A DNA stretch of 64,000 bases from positions 783,664 through 847,663 of the forward strand of contig NW_027480600.1 in assembly GCF_051401765.1 (NCBI RefSeq), read 5' to 3'. The translations under genes and the position numbers were made by a program. This DNA is from Calliopsis andreniformis (taxonomy: Eukaryota > Arthropoda > Insecta > Hymenoptera > Andrenidae). The notes under the pieces are model-generated. The model saw nothing but the letters and a program-made list of their open reading frames with translations. It ran no database searches and was not told the DNA's origin. Positions 11,618-25,585 of the stretch are shown here, piece by piece; the stretch's first letter is position 1; every line of letters begins with the position of its first letter.

Positions 11618-14455
11618 GAGCTCCCACTTCTCAATCCTCAATCCTCAATCCTCAATCTTCAACCCTCAATAATCAATCTCCAATCCTAGATCCCCATATC
11701 CCCAATCCACAATCCTTAATCCTCAATCTTCAATCCTCAATCCCCAGTCCTCAATCTTAAATCCTCAATGCTCAATCCCCAATCCTCAATCCTCAGTCCT
11801 CGATCCTCAACCCTCAATCCGCAATCATCAATCTTCAATCCTCAATACTCAATCTTCAATCCTAAATCCTCAATCCTGAAATCCTCAATCCTCAATATTC
11901 AACACACAACCCTCAACCTTCAATCCTCAATACTCAACCATCAATCCTCAATCCTCAATACTCAATCATCAGTCTTCAATCCTCAATACTCAATCTTCAA
12001 TCCTCAACCCTCAATCCTCAATACTCAATCCTCAATCCTCAATCCTCAATCGTCAATCCTCTATCTTCAATCCTCAATACTCAATCTTCAATCCTCAATC
12101 CTAAAATCCTCAATCCTCAATATTCAACACACAACCCTCAACCACCAATCCTCAATACCCAACCATCATTGCTCAATTCTCAATACTCAATAGAATATCC
12201 TGAATTCTCAGTTTTCAATACCCAATACTCAATCTTCAATATTCAAGTCTCCATCCACAAACATCCATTCTCATCACTCAACCCTCAACACTCAGTCCTC
12301 AATCTTCAATCCTCAATCCACTATCCACAATCTTCAATCCTCAATACTCAATCTTCAATCCTCAATTGCCAATTCTCAATCCTCAATCCTCAATCCTCAG
12401 TCATCAATCCTCAATCTTCAATACTCAATCCTCAATCCTCAATCCTCATTCCTCAAACCGCAATCCTCAACCCTCAGTCCTCATCCTCCATCCACAATCC
12501 TCAATCCTCAAACCTCAATCTTCAATACTCAATCCTCAATCCTCAAACCTCGATCCTCAGTCATGAATACTCCATCTTCAATACTCAATCCACAATCCTC
12601 AATCCTCAACCCTCAATCCTCAATCCTCAATCCTCATTCCTCAAACCTCAATCCTCAACCCTCAGTCCTCATTCTTAATTCTCAATTCTCAATCCTCAAT
12701 CCTCAATTCTCAATCTTCAATCCTCAATAATCAATCTCCAGTCCTAGATCCTCAATCCCCAATCCTCAGTCCTGAATCCTCAATCTTCAATCCTCAATCA
12801 CCAGTCCACAATCCAAAATCCTTAATCCTCAATCCTCAATCCTCAATCCTCAATATTCAACACACAACCCTCAAACTTCAGTCCTCAATACTCAACCATC
12901 AATCCACAATTCTCAATACTCAATCGTCAGCCTTCAATCCTCAACACTCAATCTTCAATCCTCAATCCTCAATCTTCAATCCTCAATCCTCAACACTCAA
13001 TCTTCAATCCTCAATCCCCAATCCTCAATCCTCGATCCTCATTCTTCAATCCTCAATACCCAATCCTCAATCTTCGATCCTCAATCCTCAATCCTCAATT
13101 CTCAATCCTCCATCCGCAGTCGTCAGACCTCAAACATCAATCCTCAACCGTCAGCCTTCATCCTCAATCCTCAATACTCAATCCTCAATCCTCAATCCTC
13201 AATCCTCAATTTTCAATCCTCAATCCTCAACCCTCAGTCCTCATCCTGAGCTCTCACTTCTCAATCCTCAATCCTCAATCCTCAATCTTCAATCCTCAAT
13301 AATCAATCTCCAATCCTAGATCCCCAATCCCCAATCCACAATCGTTAATCCTCAATCTTCAATCCTCAATCCCCAGTCCTCAACCTTAAATCCTCAATGC
13401 TCAATCCCCAATCCTCAATCCTCAGTCCTCAATCCTCAACCCTCAATCCGCAATCATCAATCTTCAATCCTCAATACTCAATCTTCAATCCTAAATCCTC
13501 AATCCTGAAATCCTCAATCCTCAATATTCAACACACAACGCTCAACCTTCAATCCTCAATACTCAACCATCAGTCCTCAATCCTCAATACTCAATCATCA
13601 GTCTTCAATCCTCAACACTCAATCTTCAATCCTCAATCCTCAACCTTCAATCCTCAATACTCAATCTTCAATCCTCAATCCTCAATCCTCAATACTCAAT
13701 CCTCAACTCTCAGCCCTCATCCTCCATCCTCAATCCTCAATCCTCAAACCTCAATCTTCAATCCTCAATACTCAATCTTCTATTCTAAATTCTCAATTCT
13801 CAATCCTCAATCCCCAAACCTCAATCTTCAATCCTCAATCCTCAATCCTCAATCCTCAATCCTCAATCCTCAATCATCAATACTCAATCTTCAATCCTCA
13901 ATCGTCAATCCTAAATCCTCAATCCTCAATCATCAGTCATGAATACTCAATCTTCATAACTCAATCCTCAATCCTCAATCCTCAATCCTCAGTCCTCAAT
14001 CCTCAATCCTCATTCCTCAAACCTCAATCCTCAACCATCAGTCCTCATCCTCAATTCTCAATTCTCAATCCTCAATCCTCAATCTTCAATCCTCAACCCT
14101 CAATCCTCAATCCACAATCCTCAATCCTCAATCATCAACCTTTAATACTCAATACTCAATCTTCAGTCCTCAATCCTCAATCCTCAATCGTCAATCCTCA
14201 TTCTTCAATCATCAATACCCAATCCTCAATCGTCAATCCTCAATCCTACATCCTCAATTCTCAATCCTCAATCCTCAGTCCTCAGTCCTCAAACCTCAAC
14301 CCTCAATCCCCAGCCCTCATCGACAATCCTCAATCACAAATCCTCATTCATCAATCTTCAATCCTCAATACTCAGTCTTCAATCCTCAATCCTCAATCCT
14401 CAATCCTCAATCCTCAATTTTCAATCCTCAATCATCAACCCTCAGTCCTCACCCT
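11618..14455 (+). repeat. Composite higher-order unit, copy U2 (2838 bp)
   Basis: The most complete unit is bounded by GAGCTC landmarks at 11,618 and 14,456, with the B-half starting at 13,248. It carries a B module at 12,189-12,298. Relative to U1 and U4 it lacks 42 bp (six heptamers) within the A-half: the two anchors on either side are 401 bp apart here and 443 bp apart in the other copies. The A-half start carries GAGCTCCCAC where other copies have GAGCTCTCAC. Confidence 0.9.
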
Positions 14456-17380
14456 GAGCTCTCACTTCTCAATCCTCAATCCTCAATCCTCAATCTTCAA
14501 CCCTCAATAATCAATCTCCAATCCTAGATCCCCATATCCCCAATCCACAATCCTTAATCCTCAATCTTCAATCCTCAATCCCCAGTCCTCAATCTTAAAT
14601 CCTCAATGCTCAATCCCCAATCCTCAATCCTCAGTCCTCGATCCTCAACCCTCAATCCGCAATCATCAATCTTCAATCCTCAATACTCAATCTTCAATCC
14701 TAAATCCTCAATCCTGAAATCCTCAATCCTCAATATTCAACACACAACCCTCAACCTTCAATCCTCAATACTCAACCATCAATCCTCAATCCTCAATACT
14801 CAATCATCAGTCTTCAATCCTCAACACTCAATCTTCAATCCTCAATCCTCAATCTTCAATCCTCAATACTCAATCTTCAATCCTCAACCCTCAATCCTCA
14901 ATACTCAATCCTCAATCCTCAATCCTCAATCCTCAATCCTCAACCTTCAATCCTCAATACTCAATCTTCAATCCTCAGTCCTAAAATCCTCAATCCTCAA
15001 TATTCAACACACAACCCTCAACCACCAATCCTCAATACCCAACCATCATTGCTCAATTCTCAATACTCAATAGAATATCCTGAATTCTCAGTTTTCAATA
15101 CCCAATACTCAATCTTCAATATTCAAGTCTCCATCCACAAACATCCATTCTCATCACTCAACCCTCAACACTCAGTCCTCAATCTTCAATCCTCAATCCA
15201 CTATCCACAATCTTCAATCCTCAATACTCAATCTTCAATCCTCAACCCTCAATCCTCAATCCACAATCCTCAATCCTCAATCATCAACCTTTAATACTCA
15301 ATACTCAATCTTCAGTCCTCAATCCTCAATCCTCAATCGTCAATCCTCATTCTTCAATCATCAATACCCAATCCTCAATCGTCAATCCTCAATCCTACAT
15401 CCTCAATTCTCAATCCTCAATCCTCAGTCCTCAGTCCTCAAACCTCAACCCTCAATCCCCAGCCCTCATCGTCAATCCTCAATCATAAATCCTCATTCAT
15501 CAATCTTCAATCCTCAATACTCAGTCTTGAATCCTCAATCCTCAATCCTCAATCCTCAATCCTCAATCCTCAATCATCAATCCTCAATCTTGAATACTCA
15601 ATCCACAATCCTCAATCCTCAATCCTGAATCATCAATCCTCAATCAACAATACTCAATCTTCAATAATCAATCCTCTATCCTCAATCCTCAATCCTCAAT
15701 ACTCAACCATCAATCCTCAATTCTCAGTACTCAATAGAATATCCTGAATTCTCAGGATTCAATACTCAAACATCAATCCTCAAACCTCAGCCCACATTCT
15801 CAATCCTCAATCCTCAATCCCCAGTCCTCAATCTTAAATCCTCAATGCTCAATTCTCAATCCTCAATTCTCAGTCCTCAATCGTCAATCCTCAATCCGCA
15901 ATCCTCAATCTTCAATCCTCAATCCTCAGTCCTCAAACCTCAATCCTCAATCCTCATACATCAATCCTCAACCGTCAGTCCTCGTCCTGAATCCTCAACT
16001 ATCAATCCTCAATCCTCAATATTCAATCATCAATACTCAATCTTCAATCCTCAATCATCAATCCTCAATCCTCAATCCTCAATCCTCAATCCTCTGTCCT
16101 CAAACTTCAATCCTCAATGCTCAATCCTTAATCCTCAATCCTCAATACTCAATCTTCAATCCTCAATCCTCAATCCTGAAATCCTCAATCCTCAATATTC
16201 AACACACGACCCTCAACATTCAATCCTCAATACTCAACCATCAATCCTCAATTCTCAATACTCAATCGTCCGGCTTCAATCCTCAACACTCAATCTTCAA
16301 TCCTCAATCCTCAATCTTCAATCCTCAATACTCAATCTTCAATCCTCAGTCCTCAATCCTCAATCCTCAATCTTCAATCCTCAATCCTCGATCCTCAATT
16401 CTCAATCCTCAATCCTCAATCTTCAGACATCAAACGTCAATGCTCAACCCTCAGTCCTCGTCCTCAATCCACAACCCTCAATTCTCAATCCTCAGTCTTC
16501 AATCTCCAATCCTCAATCCTCAATCCTCAATCGTCTGTCCTCAAACCTCAATCCTGAATCCTGAATTCTCAACCCTGAATCCTCATTCTTCAGCCCTCAG
16601 TCCTCAACAATCAGTTGCCAATCCTCAGTCCTCAATAGAATATCATCAATTCACAGTTTTCAATTCTCAATACTCAATCTGGAATCTTCAAATCTCTATC
16701 CAAAAACATCAATTCTCATCACTCAACCCTCAATCCTCAATCCTCAATCCTCAATCCTCAATCCTCAATCCTCAATCTTCAATCCTCAACACTCAATCTT
16801 CAATTCTCAATCCTCAATCCTCAATCCTCAATCCTCAATACTCAATCGTCAGTCTTCAATCCTCAACACTCAATCTTCAATACTCAATCCCCAATACTCA
16901 ATCCCCAATCCTCATTCTTCAATCCTCAATACCCAATCCTCAATCTTCAGTCCTCAGTCCTCAATCCTCAATTCTCAATCCTCAATCCGCAATCCTCAAT
17001 CCTCACTCCTCAATACTCAATCTTCAATCCTCAATCCTCAATCCTGAAATCCTCAATCCTCAATATTCAACACACAACCCTCAAACTTCAATCCTCAATA
17101 CTCAACCATCAATCCTCAATTCTCAATACTCAATCGTCAGTCTTCAATCCTCAACACTCAATCTTCAATCCTCAATCCTCAATCTTCAATCCTCAACACT
17201 CAATCTTCGATCCTCAATCCTCAATCCTCAATTCTCAATCCTCAATCCGCAGTCCTCAGACCTCAAACATCAATCCTCAACCGTCAGCCTTCATCCTCAA
17301 TCCTCAATCCTCAATCCTCAATCCTCAATCCTCAATCCTCAATTTTCAATCCTCAATCCTCAACCCTCAGTCCTCATCCT
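14456..17380 (+). repeat. Rearranged composite unit U3 with inserted segment C
   Basis: The A-half begins at 14,456 and carries a B module at 15,069-15,178. At about 15,241 it jumps directly to the tail, so the B-half found in other units is missing here. The tail is followed by segment C (about 15,540-17,048), which holds a truncated A module (16,605-16,730), and then by the flank of the next B-half. The stretch 15,241-17,048 is duplicated at 23,778-25,585. The missing B-half is best read as an internal deletion, or as an older form before the halves joined. Confidence 0.88.
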
Positions 17381-18530
17381 GAGCTCTCACTTCTCAATCC
17401 TCAATCCTCAATCCTCAATCTTCAATCCTCGATAATCAATCTCCAATCCTAGATCCCCAATCCCCAATCCACAATCGTTAATCCTCAATTTTCAATCCTC
17501 AATCCCCAGTCCTCAACCTTAAATCCTCAATGCTCAATCCCCAATCCTCAATCCTCAGTCCTCAATCCTCAACCCTCAATCCGCAATCATCAATCTTCAA
17601 TCCTCAATACTCAATCTTCAATCCTAAATCCTCAATCCTGAAATCCTCAATCCTCAATATTCAACACACAACCCTCAACCTTCAATCCTCAATACTCAAC
17701 CATCAATCCTCAATCCTCAATACTCAATCATCAGTCTTCAATCCTCAACACTCAATCTTCAATCCTCAATCCTCAATCTTCAATCCTCAATACTCAATCT
17801 TCAATCCTCAATCCTCAATCCTCAATACTCAATCCTCAACTCTCAGCCCTCATCCTCCATCCTCAATCCTCAATCCTCAAACCTCAATCTTCAATCCTCA
17901 ATACTCAATCTTCTATTCTAAATTCTCAATTCTCAATCCTCAATCCCCAAACCTCAATCTTCAATCCTCAATCCTCAATCCTCAATCCTCAATCCTCAAT
18001 CCTCAATCATCAATACTCAATCTTCAATCCTCAATCCTCAATCCTCAATCCTCAATCCTCAATCATCAGTCATGAATACTCAATCTTCATAACTCAATCC
18101 TCAATCCTCAATCCTCAATCCTCAGTCCTCAATCCTCAATCCTCATTCCTCAAACCTCAATCCTCAACCCTCAGTCCTCATCCTCAATTCTCAATTCTCA
18201 ATTCTCAATCCTCAATCCTCAATCTTCAATCCTCAACCCTCAATCCTCAATCCACAATCCTCAATCCTCAATCATCAACCTTTAATACTCAATACTCAAT
18301 CTTCAGTCCTCAATCCTCAATCCTCAATCGTCAATCCTCATTCTTCAATCATCAATACCCAATCCTCAATCGTCAATCCGCAATCCTACATCCTCAATTC
18401 TCAATCCTCAATCCTCAGTCCTCAGTCCTCAAACCTCAACCCTCAATCCCCAGCCCTCATCGTCAATCCTCAATCATAAATCCTCATTCATCAATCTTCA
18501 ATCCTCAATACTCAGTCTTCAATCCTCAAT
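17381..18530 (+). repeat. Isolated B-half plus tail of the composite unit
   Basis: This segment starts at the GAGCTC at 17,381 and follows the B-halves at 10,208, 13,248 and 22,934 closely through the tail, ending near 18,530. No A-half precedes it directly; segment C lies upstream instead. Confidence 0.87.
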
Positions 18531-20940
18531 CCTCAATCCTCAATCCTCAATCCTCAATCCTCAATCCTCAATCGTCAGACTTCAATCCTCAATACTCAAT
18601 CTGCAATCCTCAGTCCTCAATCCTCAATCCTCAATACTCATTCTTCAATCCTCAATACCCAATCCTCAATCATCAACCCTCAATCCTCAATCCTCAATTC
18701 TCAATACTCAATCCTCAGTCCTCAGTCCTCAAACCTCAATCCTCAACCCTCAGCCATCATCCTCAATCCTCAATCCTCGTTCCTCAATCCTCAATCCTCA
18801 GTCCTCAGACCTCAATAGTCAATCTCCAATCCTAGATACTCAATCCCCAATCCTCTATCCTTAATCCTCAATCTTCAATCCTCAATCCTCAATTCTCAAT
18901 CCTCAATACTCAATCCTCAATCATCAATTCTCAATCCTCAATACTCAATCCTCAATCCCCAATCCTCAATCCCCAATCCTCAATCTTCAATCCTGAACAC
19001 TCAATCCTCAAGCCTCAATCCTCAATCCTCAATCCTCAATCCTGAATACTCAATCTTCAAACCGCAATACTCAATCTTCAATCCTCAACCCTCAATCCTC
19101 AATCCACAATCCTCAATCCTCTATCATCAACCTTCAATCCTCAATACTCTATCTTCAATCCTCGATCCTCAATCCTGAATCGTCAATCCTCATTCTTCAA
19201 TTCTCAATACCCAATCGTCAATCCTCAATCCTCAATCCTCAATCCTCAATCCTCAATACTCAATCTTCAATCCTCAATCCTCAATCCTCAATCCGCAATC
19301 CTCAATCCTCAGTCATCAATCCTCAATCCTCAATACTCAATCGTCAATCCTCAGTCCTCAATTCTCTATCCTCAATCCTCGTTCCTCAAACCTCAATCCT
19401 CAACCCTCAGTCGTCATCCTCAATTCTCAATCCTCAATCCTCAAACATCAATCTTAAATCCTCAATACTCAATGCTCAATCCTCAATACTCAACCATCAA
19501 TCCTCAATTCTCAGCCTCAATTCTCATATCCTGAATTCTCAGTATTCAATACTCAAACCTCAATCCTCAACCCTCAGCCCTCATCCTCCATCCTCAATCC
19601 TCAATCCATAAACCTCAATCTTCAATCCTCAATCCTCAATCCTCAGTCCTCAATCCTGAATCCTCATTCCTCAAACCTCAATCCTCAACCCTCAGTCCTC
19701 ATCCTCAATTCTCAATTCTCAATCCTCAATCCTCAATCTTCAATCCTCAACCCTCAGTCCTCAATCCACAATCCTCAATCCTCAATCATCAACCTTCAAT
19801 ACTCAATACTCAATCTTCAGTCCTCAATCCTCAATCCTCAATCGTCAATCCTCATTCTTCAATCTTCAATCCTCAATCCTCAATCCTCAATCATCGATCG
19901 TCAATCTTGAATACTCAATCCACAATCCTCAATCCTCAATCCGCAATCATCAATCCTCAGTCATCAATCCTCAATCCTCAATACTCAATCGTCAATCCTC
20001 AGTCCTCAATTCTCAATCCTCAATCCTCGTTCCTCAAACCTCAATCATCAACCCTCAGTCCTCATCCTCAATTCTCAATCCTCAGTCCTCAAACCTCAAT
20101 CTTCAATCCTCAATACTCAATCCTCAATCCTCAATACTCAACCACCAATACTCAATTCTCAATACTCAACAGAATATCCTGAATTCTCAGTATTCAATAC
20201 TCAAACCTCAATCCTCAACCCTCAGCCCTCATCCTCCATCCTCAATCCTCAATACTCAAACCTCAATCTTCAATCCTCTATACTCAATCTTCGATTCTCA
20301 ATTCTCAACCCTCAATACTCAATCCCCAATCCTCAATCTTCAGTCCTCAATCCTCAATCCTCAATCCTCAATCCTCAATCCTCAATCTTCAACACTCAAT
20401 CCTCAATCCTCGATCCTCAATCCTCAATACTCAATCTTCAATCCCCAATCCTCAATCCTCAATCCTCAATCCTCAATCCTCAATCCTCAATACTCAGTCA
20501 TCAATCCTCAATCTTCAATACTCAATCGTCAATCCGCAGTGCTCAATCCTCAATCCTCAATCCTCGTTCCTCAAACCCCAATCCTCAACCCTCAGCCATC
20601 ATCCTCAATCCTCAATCCTCGTTCCTCACTCCTCAATCCTCAATCCTCAATAGCCAATATCCAATCCTAGATCCTCAATCCCCAATCCTCAATCCTTAAT
20701 CCTCAATCTTCAATCCTCAATCCTCAATTCTCAATCCTCAATACTCAATCCTCAATCCTCAATCCTCAATCCCCAATCCTCAATCTCCAATCCTCAATCC
20801 GCAATCCTCAAGCCTCAATCCTCAGTACTCAATCACCAACCTTCAATCCTCAATACTCAATCTTCAATCCTCAATCCTCAATCCTGAATCCTCAATCCTC
20901 AATCCTCAATCCTCAGTCATCAATCCTCAATCCTCAATCC
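18531..20940 (+). repeat. Irregular heptamer zone without intact modules
   Basis: Ordinary diverged satellite. I find no full 110-bp module and no kilobase-scale partner. Two truncated B modules lie near 19,530 and 20,170, where TATCCTGAATTCTCAGTATT is followed by generic heptamers. No gene is seen. Confidence 0.8.
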
Positions 20941-23900
20941 TCAATATTCAACACACAACCCTCAAACTTCAATCCTCAATACTCAACCATCAATCCTCAA
21001 TTCTCAATACTCAATCGTCAGTCTTCAATCCTCAACACTCAATCTTCAATCCTCAATCCTCAATCTTCAATCCTCAACACTCAATCTTCGATCCTCAATC
21101 CTCAATCCTCAATTCTCAATCCTCAATCCGCAGTCCTCAGACCTCAAACATCAATCCTCAACCGTCAGCCTTCATCCTCAATCCTCAATCCTCAATCCTC
21201 AATCCTCAATCCTCAATCCTCAATTTTCAATCCTCAATCATCAACCCTCAGTCCTCACCCTGAGCTCTCACTTCTCAATCCTCAATCCTCAATCCTCAAT
21301 CTTCAACCCTCAATAATCAATCTCCAATCCTAGATCCCCATATCCCCAATCCACAATCCTTAATCCTCAATCTTCAATCCTCAATCCCCAGTCCTCAATC
21401 TTAAATCCTCAATGCTCAATCCCCAATCCTCAATCCTCAGTCCTCGATCCTCAACCCTCAATCCGCAATCATCAATCTTCAATCCTCAATACTCAATCTT
21501 CAATCCTAAATCCTCAATCCTGAAATCCTCAATCCTCAATATTCAACACACAACCCTCAACCTTCAATCCTCAATACTCAACCATCAATCCTCAATCCTC
21601 AATACTCAATCATCAGTCTTCAATCCTCAACACTCAATCTTCAATCCTCAATCCTCAATCTTCAATCCTCAATACTCAATCTTCAATCCTCAACCCTCAA
21701 TCCTCAATACTCAATCCTCAATCCTCAATCCTCAATCCTCAATCCTCAATCTTCAATCCTCAATACTCAATCTTCAATCCTCAATCCTAAAATCCTCAAT
21801 CCTCAATATTCAACACACAACCCTCAACCACCAATCCTCAATACCCAACCATCATTGCTCAATTCTCAATACGCAATAGAATATCCTGAATTCTCAGTTT
21901 TCAATACCCAATACTCAATCTTCAATATTCAAGTCTCCATCCACAAACATCCATTCTCATCACTCAACCCTCAACACTCAGTCCTCAATCTTCAATCCTC
22001 AATCCACTATCCACAATCTTCAATCCTCAATACTCAATCTTCAATCCTCAATTGCCAATTCTCAATCCTCAATCCTCAATCCTCAGTCATCAATCCTCAA
22101 TCTTCAATACTCAATCCTCAATCCTCAATCCTCATTCCTCAAACCGCAATCCTCAACCCTCAGTCCTCATCCTCCATCCACAATCCTCAATCCTCAATCC
22201 TCAATCTTCAATACTCAATCCTCAATCCTCAAACCTCGATCCTCAGTCATGAATACTCCATCTTCAATACTCAATCCACAATCCTCAATCCTCAACCCTC
22301 AATCCTCAATCCTCAATCCTCATTCCTCAAACCTCAATCCTCAACCCTCAGTCCTCATTCTTAATTCTCAATTCTCAATCCTCAATCCTCAATTCTCAAT
22401 CTTCAATCCTCAATAATCAATCTCCAGTCCTAGATCCTCAATCCCCAATCCTCAGTCCTGAATCCTCAATCTTCAATCCTCAATCACCAGTCCACAATCC
22501 AAAATCCTCAATCCTCAATCCTCAATCCTCAATCCTCAATATTCAACACACAACCCTCAAACTTCAATCCTCAATACTCAACAATCAATCCACAATTCTC
22601 AATACTCAATCGTCAGCCTTCAATCCTCAACACTCAATCTTCAATCCTCAATCCTCAATCTTCAATCCTCAATCCTCAACACTCAATCTTCAATCCTCAA
22701 TCCCCAATCCTCAATCCTCGATCCTCATTCTTCAATCCTCAATACCCAATCCTCAATCTTCGATCCTCAATCCTCAATCCTCAATTCTCAATCCTCAATC
22801 CGCAGTCGTCAGACCTCAAACATCAATCCTCAACCGTCAGCCTTCATCCTCAATCCTCAATCCTCAATCCTCAATCCTCAATCCTCAATCCTCAATTTTC
22901 AATCCTCAATCCTCAACCCTCAGTCCTCATCCTGAGCTCTCACTTCTCAATCCTCAATCCTCAATCCTCAATCTTCAATCCTCAATAATCAATCTCCAAT
23001 CCTAGATCCCCAATCCCCAATCCACAATCGTTAATCCTCAATCTTCAATCCTCAATCCCCAGTCCTCAACCTTAAATCCTCAATGCTCAATCCCCAATCC
23101 TCAATCCTCAGTCCTCAATCCTCAACCCTCAATCCGCAATCATCAATCTTCAATCCTCAATACTCAATCTGCAATCCTAAATCCTCAATCCTGAAATTCT
23201 CAATCCTCAATATTCAACACACAACCCTCAACCTTCAATCCTCAATACTCAACCATCAATCCTCAATCCTCAATACTCAATCATCAGTCTTCAATCCTCA
23301 ACACTCAATCTTCAATCCTCAATCCTCAATCTTCAATCCTCAATACTCAATCTTCAATCCTCAATCCTCAATCCTCAATACTCAATCCTCAACTCTCAGC
23401 CCTCATCCTCCATCCTCAATCCTCAATCCTCAAACCTCAATCTTCAATCCTCAATACTCAATCTTCTATTCTAAATTCTCAATTCTCAATCCTCAATCCC
23501 CAAACATCAATCTTCAATCCTCAATCCTCAATCCTCAATCCTCAATCCTCAATCCTCAATCATCAATACTCAATCTTCAATCCTCAATCCTCAATCCTCA
23601 ATCCTTAATCCTCAATCATCAGTCATGAATACTCAATCTTCATAACTCAATCCTCAATCCTCAATCCTCAATCCTCAGTCCTCAATCCTCAATCCTCATT
23701 CCTCAAACCTCAATCCTCAACCCTCAGTCCTCATCCTCAATTCTCAATTCTCAATCCTCAATCCTCAATCTTCAATCCTCAACCCTCAATCCTCAATCCA
23801 CAATCCTCAATCCTCAATCATCAACCTTTAATACTCAATACTCAATCTTCAGTCCTCAATCCTCAATCCTCAATCGTCAATCCTCATTCTTCAATCATCA

Positions 23901-24070
23901 ATACCCAATCCTCAATCGTCAATCCTCAATCCTACATCCTCAATTCTCAATCCTCAATCCTCAGTCCTCAGTCCTCAAACCTCAACCCTCAATCCCCAGC
24001 CCTCATCGTCAATCCTCAATCATAAATCCTCATTCATCAATCTTCAATCCTCAATACTCAGTCTTCAATC
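20941..24070 (+). repeat. Composite higher-order unit, copy U4 with left flank
   Basis: The left flank (20,941-21,261) matches 17,061-17,380. The A-half starts at GAGCTC 21,262, the B-half at GAGCTC 22,934, and the tail ends near 24,070. A B module lies at 21,875-21,984. Different parts align best with different earlier copies: the first A-half section with U3 (offset 6806), and the later section and B-half with U2 (offset 9686). It is therefore a mosaic. Confidence 0.88.
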
Positions 24071-25585
24071 CTCAATCCTCAATCCTCAATCCTCAATCCT
24101 CAATCCTCAATCATCAATCCTCAATCTTGAATACTCAATCCACAATCCTCAATCCTCAATCCTGAATCATCAATCCTCAATCAACAATACTCAATCTTCA
24201 ATAATCAATCCTCTATCCTCAATCCTCAATCCTCAATACTCAACCATCAATCCTCAATTCTCAGTACTCAATAGAATATCCTGAATTCTCAGGATTCAAT
24301 ACTCAAACATCAATCCTCAAACCTCAGCCCACATTCTCAATCCTCAATCCTCAATCCCCAGTCCTCAATCTTAAATCCTCAATGCTCAATTCTCAATCCT
24401 CAATTCTCAGTCCTCAATCGTCAATCCTCAATCCGCAATCCTCAATCTTCAATCCTCAATCCTCAGTCCTCAAACCTCAATCCTCAATCCTCATACATCA
24501 ATCCTCAACCGTCAGTCCTCGTCCTCAATCCTCAACTATCAATCCTCAATCCTCAATATTCAATCATCAATACTCAATCTTCAATCCTCAATCATCAATC
24601 CTCAATCCTCAATCCTCAATCCTCAATCCTCAGGCCTCAAACTTCAATCCTCAATGCTCAATCCTCAATCCTCAATCCTCAATACTCAATCTTCAATCCT
24701 CAATCCTCAATCCTGAAATCCTCAATCCTCAATATTCAACACACGACCCTCAACATTCAATCCTCAATACTCAACCATCAATCCTCAATTCTCAATACTC
24801 AATCGTCCGGCTTCAATCCTCAACACTCAATCTTCAATCCTCAATCCTCAATCTTCAATCCTCAATACTCAATCTTCAATCCTCAGTCCTCAATCCTCAA
24901 TCCTCAATCTTCAATCCTCAATCCTCGATCCTCAATTCTCAATCCTCAATCCTCAATCTTCAGACATCAAACGTCAATGCTCAACCCTCAGTCCTCGTCC
25001 TCAATCCACAACCCTCAATTCTCAATCCTCAGTCTTCAATCTCCAATCCTCAATCCTCAATCCTCTATCGTCTGTCCTCAAACCTCAATCCTGAATCCTG
25101 AATCCTCAACCCTGAATCCTCATTCTTCAGCCCTCAGTCCTCAACAATCAGTTGCCAATCCTCAGTCCTCAATAGAATATCATCAATTCACAGTTTTCAA
25201 TACTCAATACTCAATCTGGAATCTTCAAATCTCTATCCAAAAACATCAATTCTCATCACTCAACCCTCAATCCTCAATCCTCAATCCTCAATCCTCAATC
25301 CTCAATCCTCAATCTTCAATCCTCAACACTCAATCTTCAATTCTCAATCCTCAATCCTCAATCCTCAATCCTCAATACTCAATCGTCAGTCTTCAATCCT
25401 CAACACTCAATCTTCAATACTCAATCCCCAATACTCAATCCCCAATCCTCATTCTTCAATCCTCAATACCCAATCCTCAATCTTCAGTCCTCAGTCCTCA
25501 ATCCTCAATTCTCAATCCTCAATCCGCAATCCTCAATCCTCACTCCTCAATACTCAATCTTCAATCCTCAATCCTCAATCCTGAA
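23778..25585 (+). repeat. 1.8-kb duplicate of 15,241-17,048 (tail plus segment C)
   Basis: Constant offset of 8537 bp over 1808 bp with no net length change. The match ends at a shared CTGAA, after which the copies diverge. Contains a truncated A module at 25,142-25,267, whose expected ending CTCAACACTCAG is replaced by plain heptamers in both copies. That shared truncation shows the duplication came after the truncation. Confidence 0.92.
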
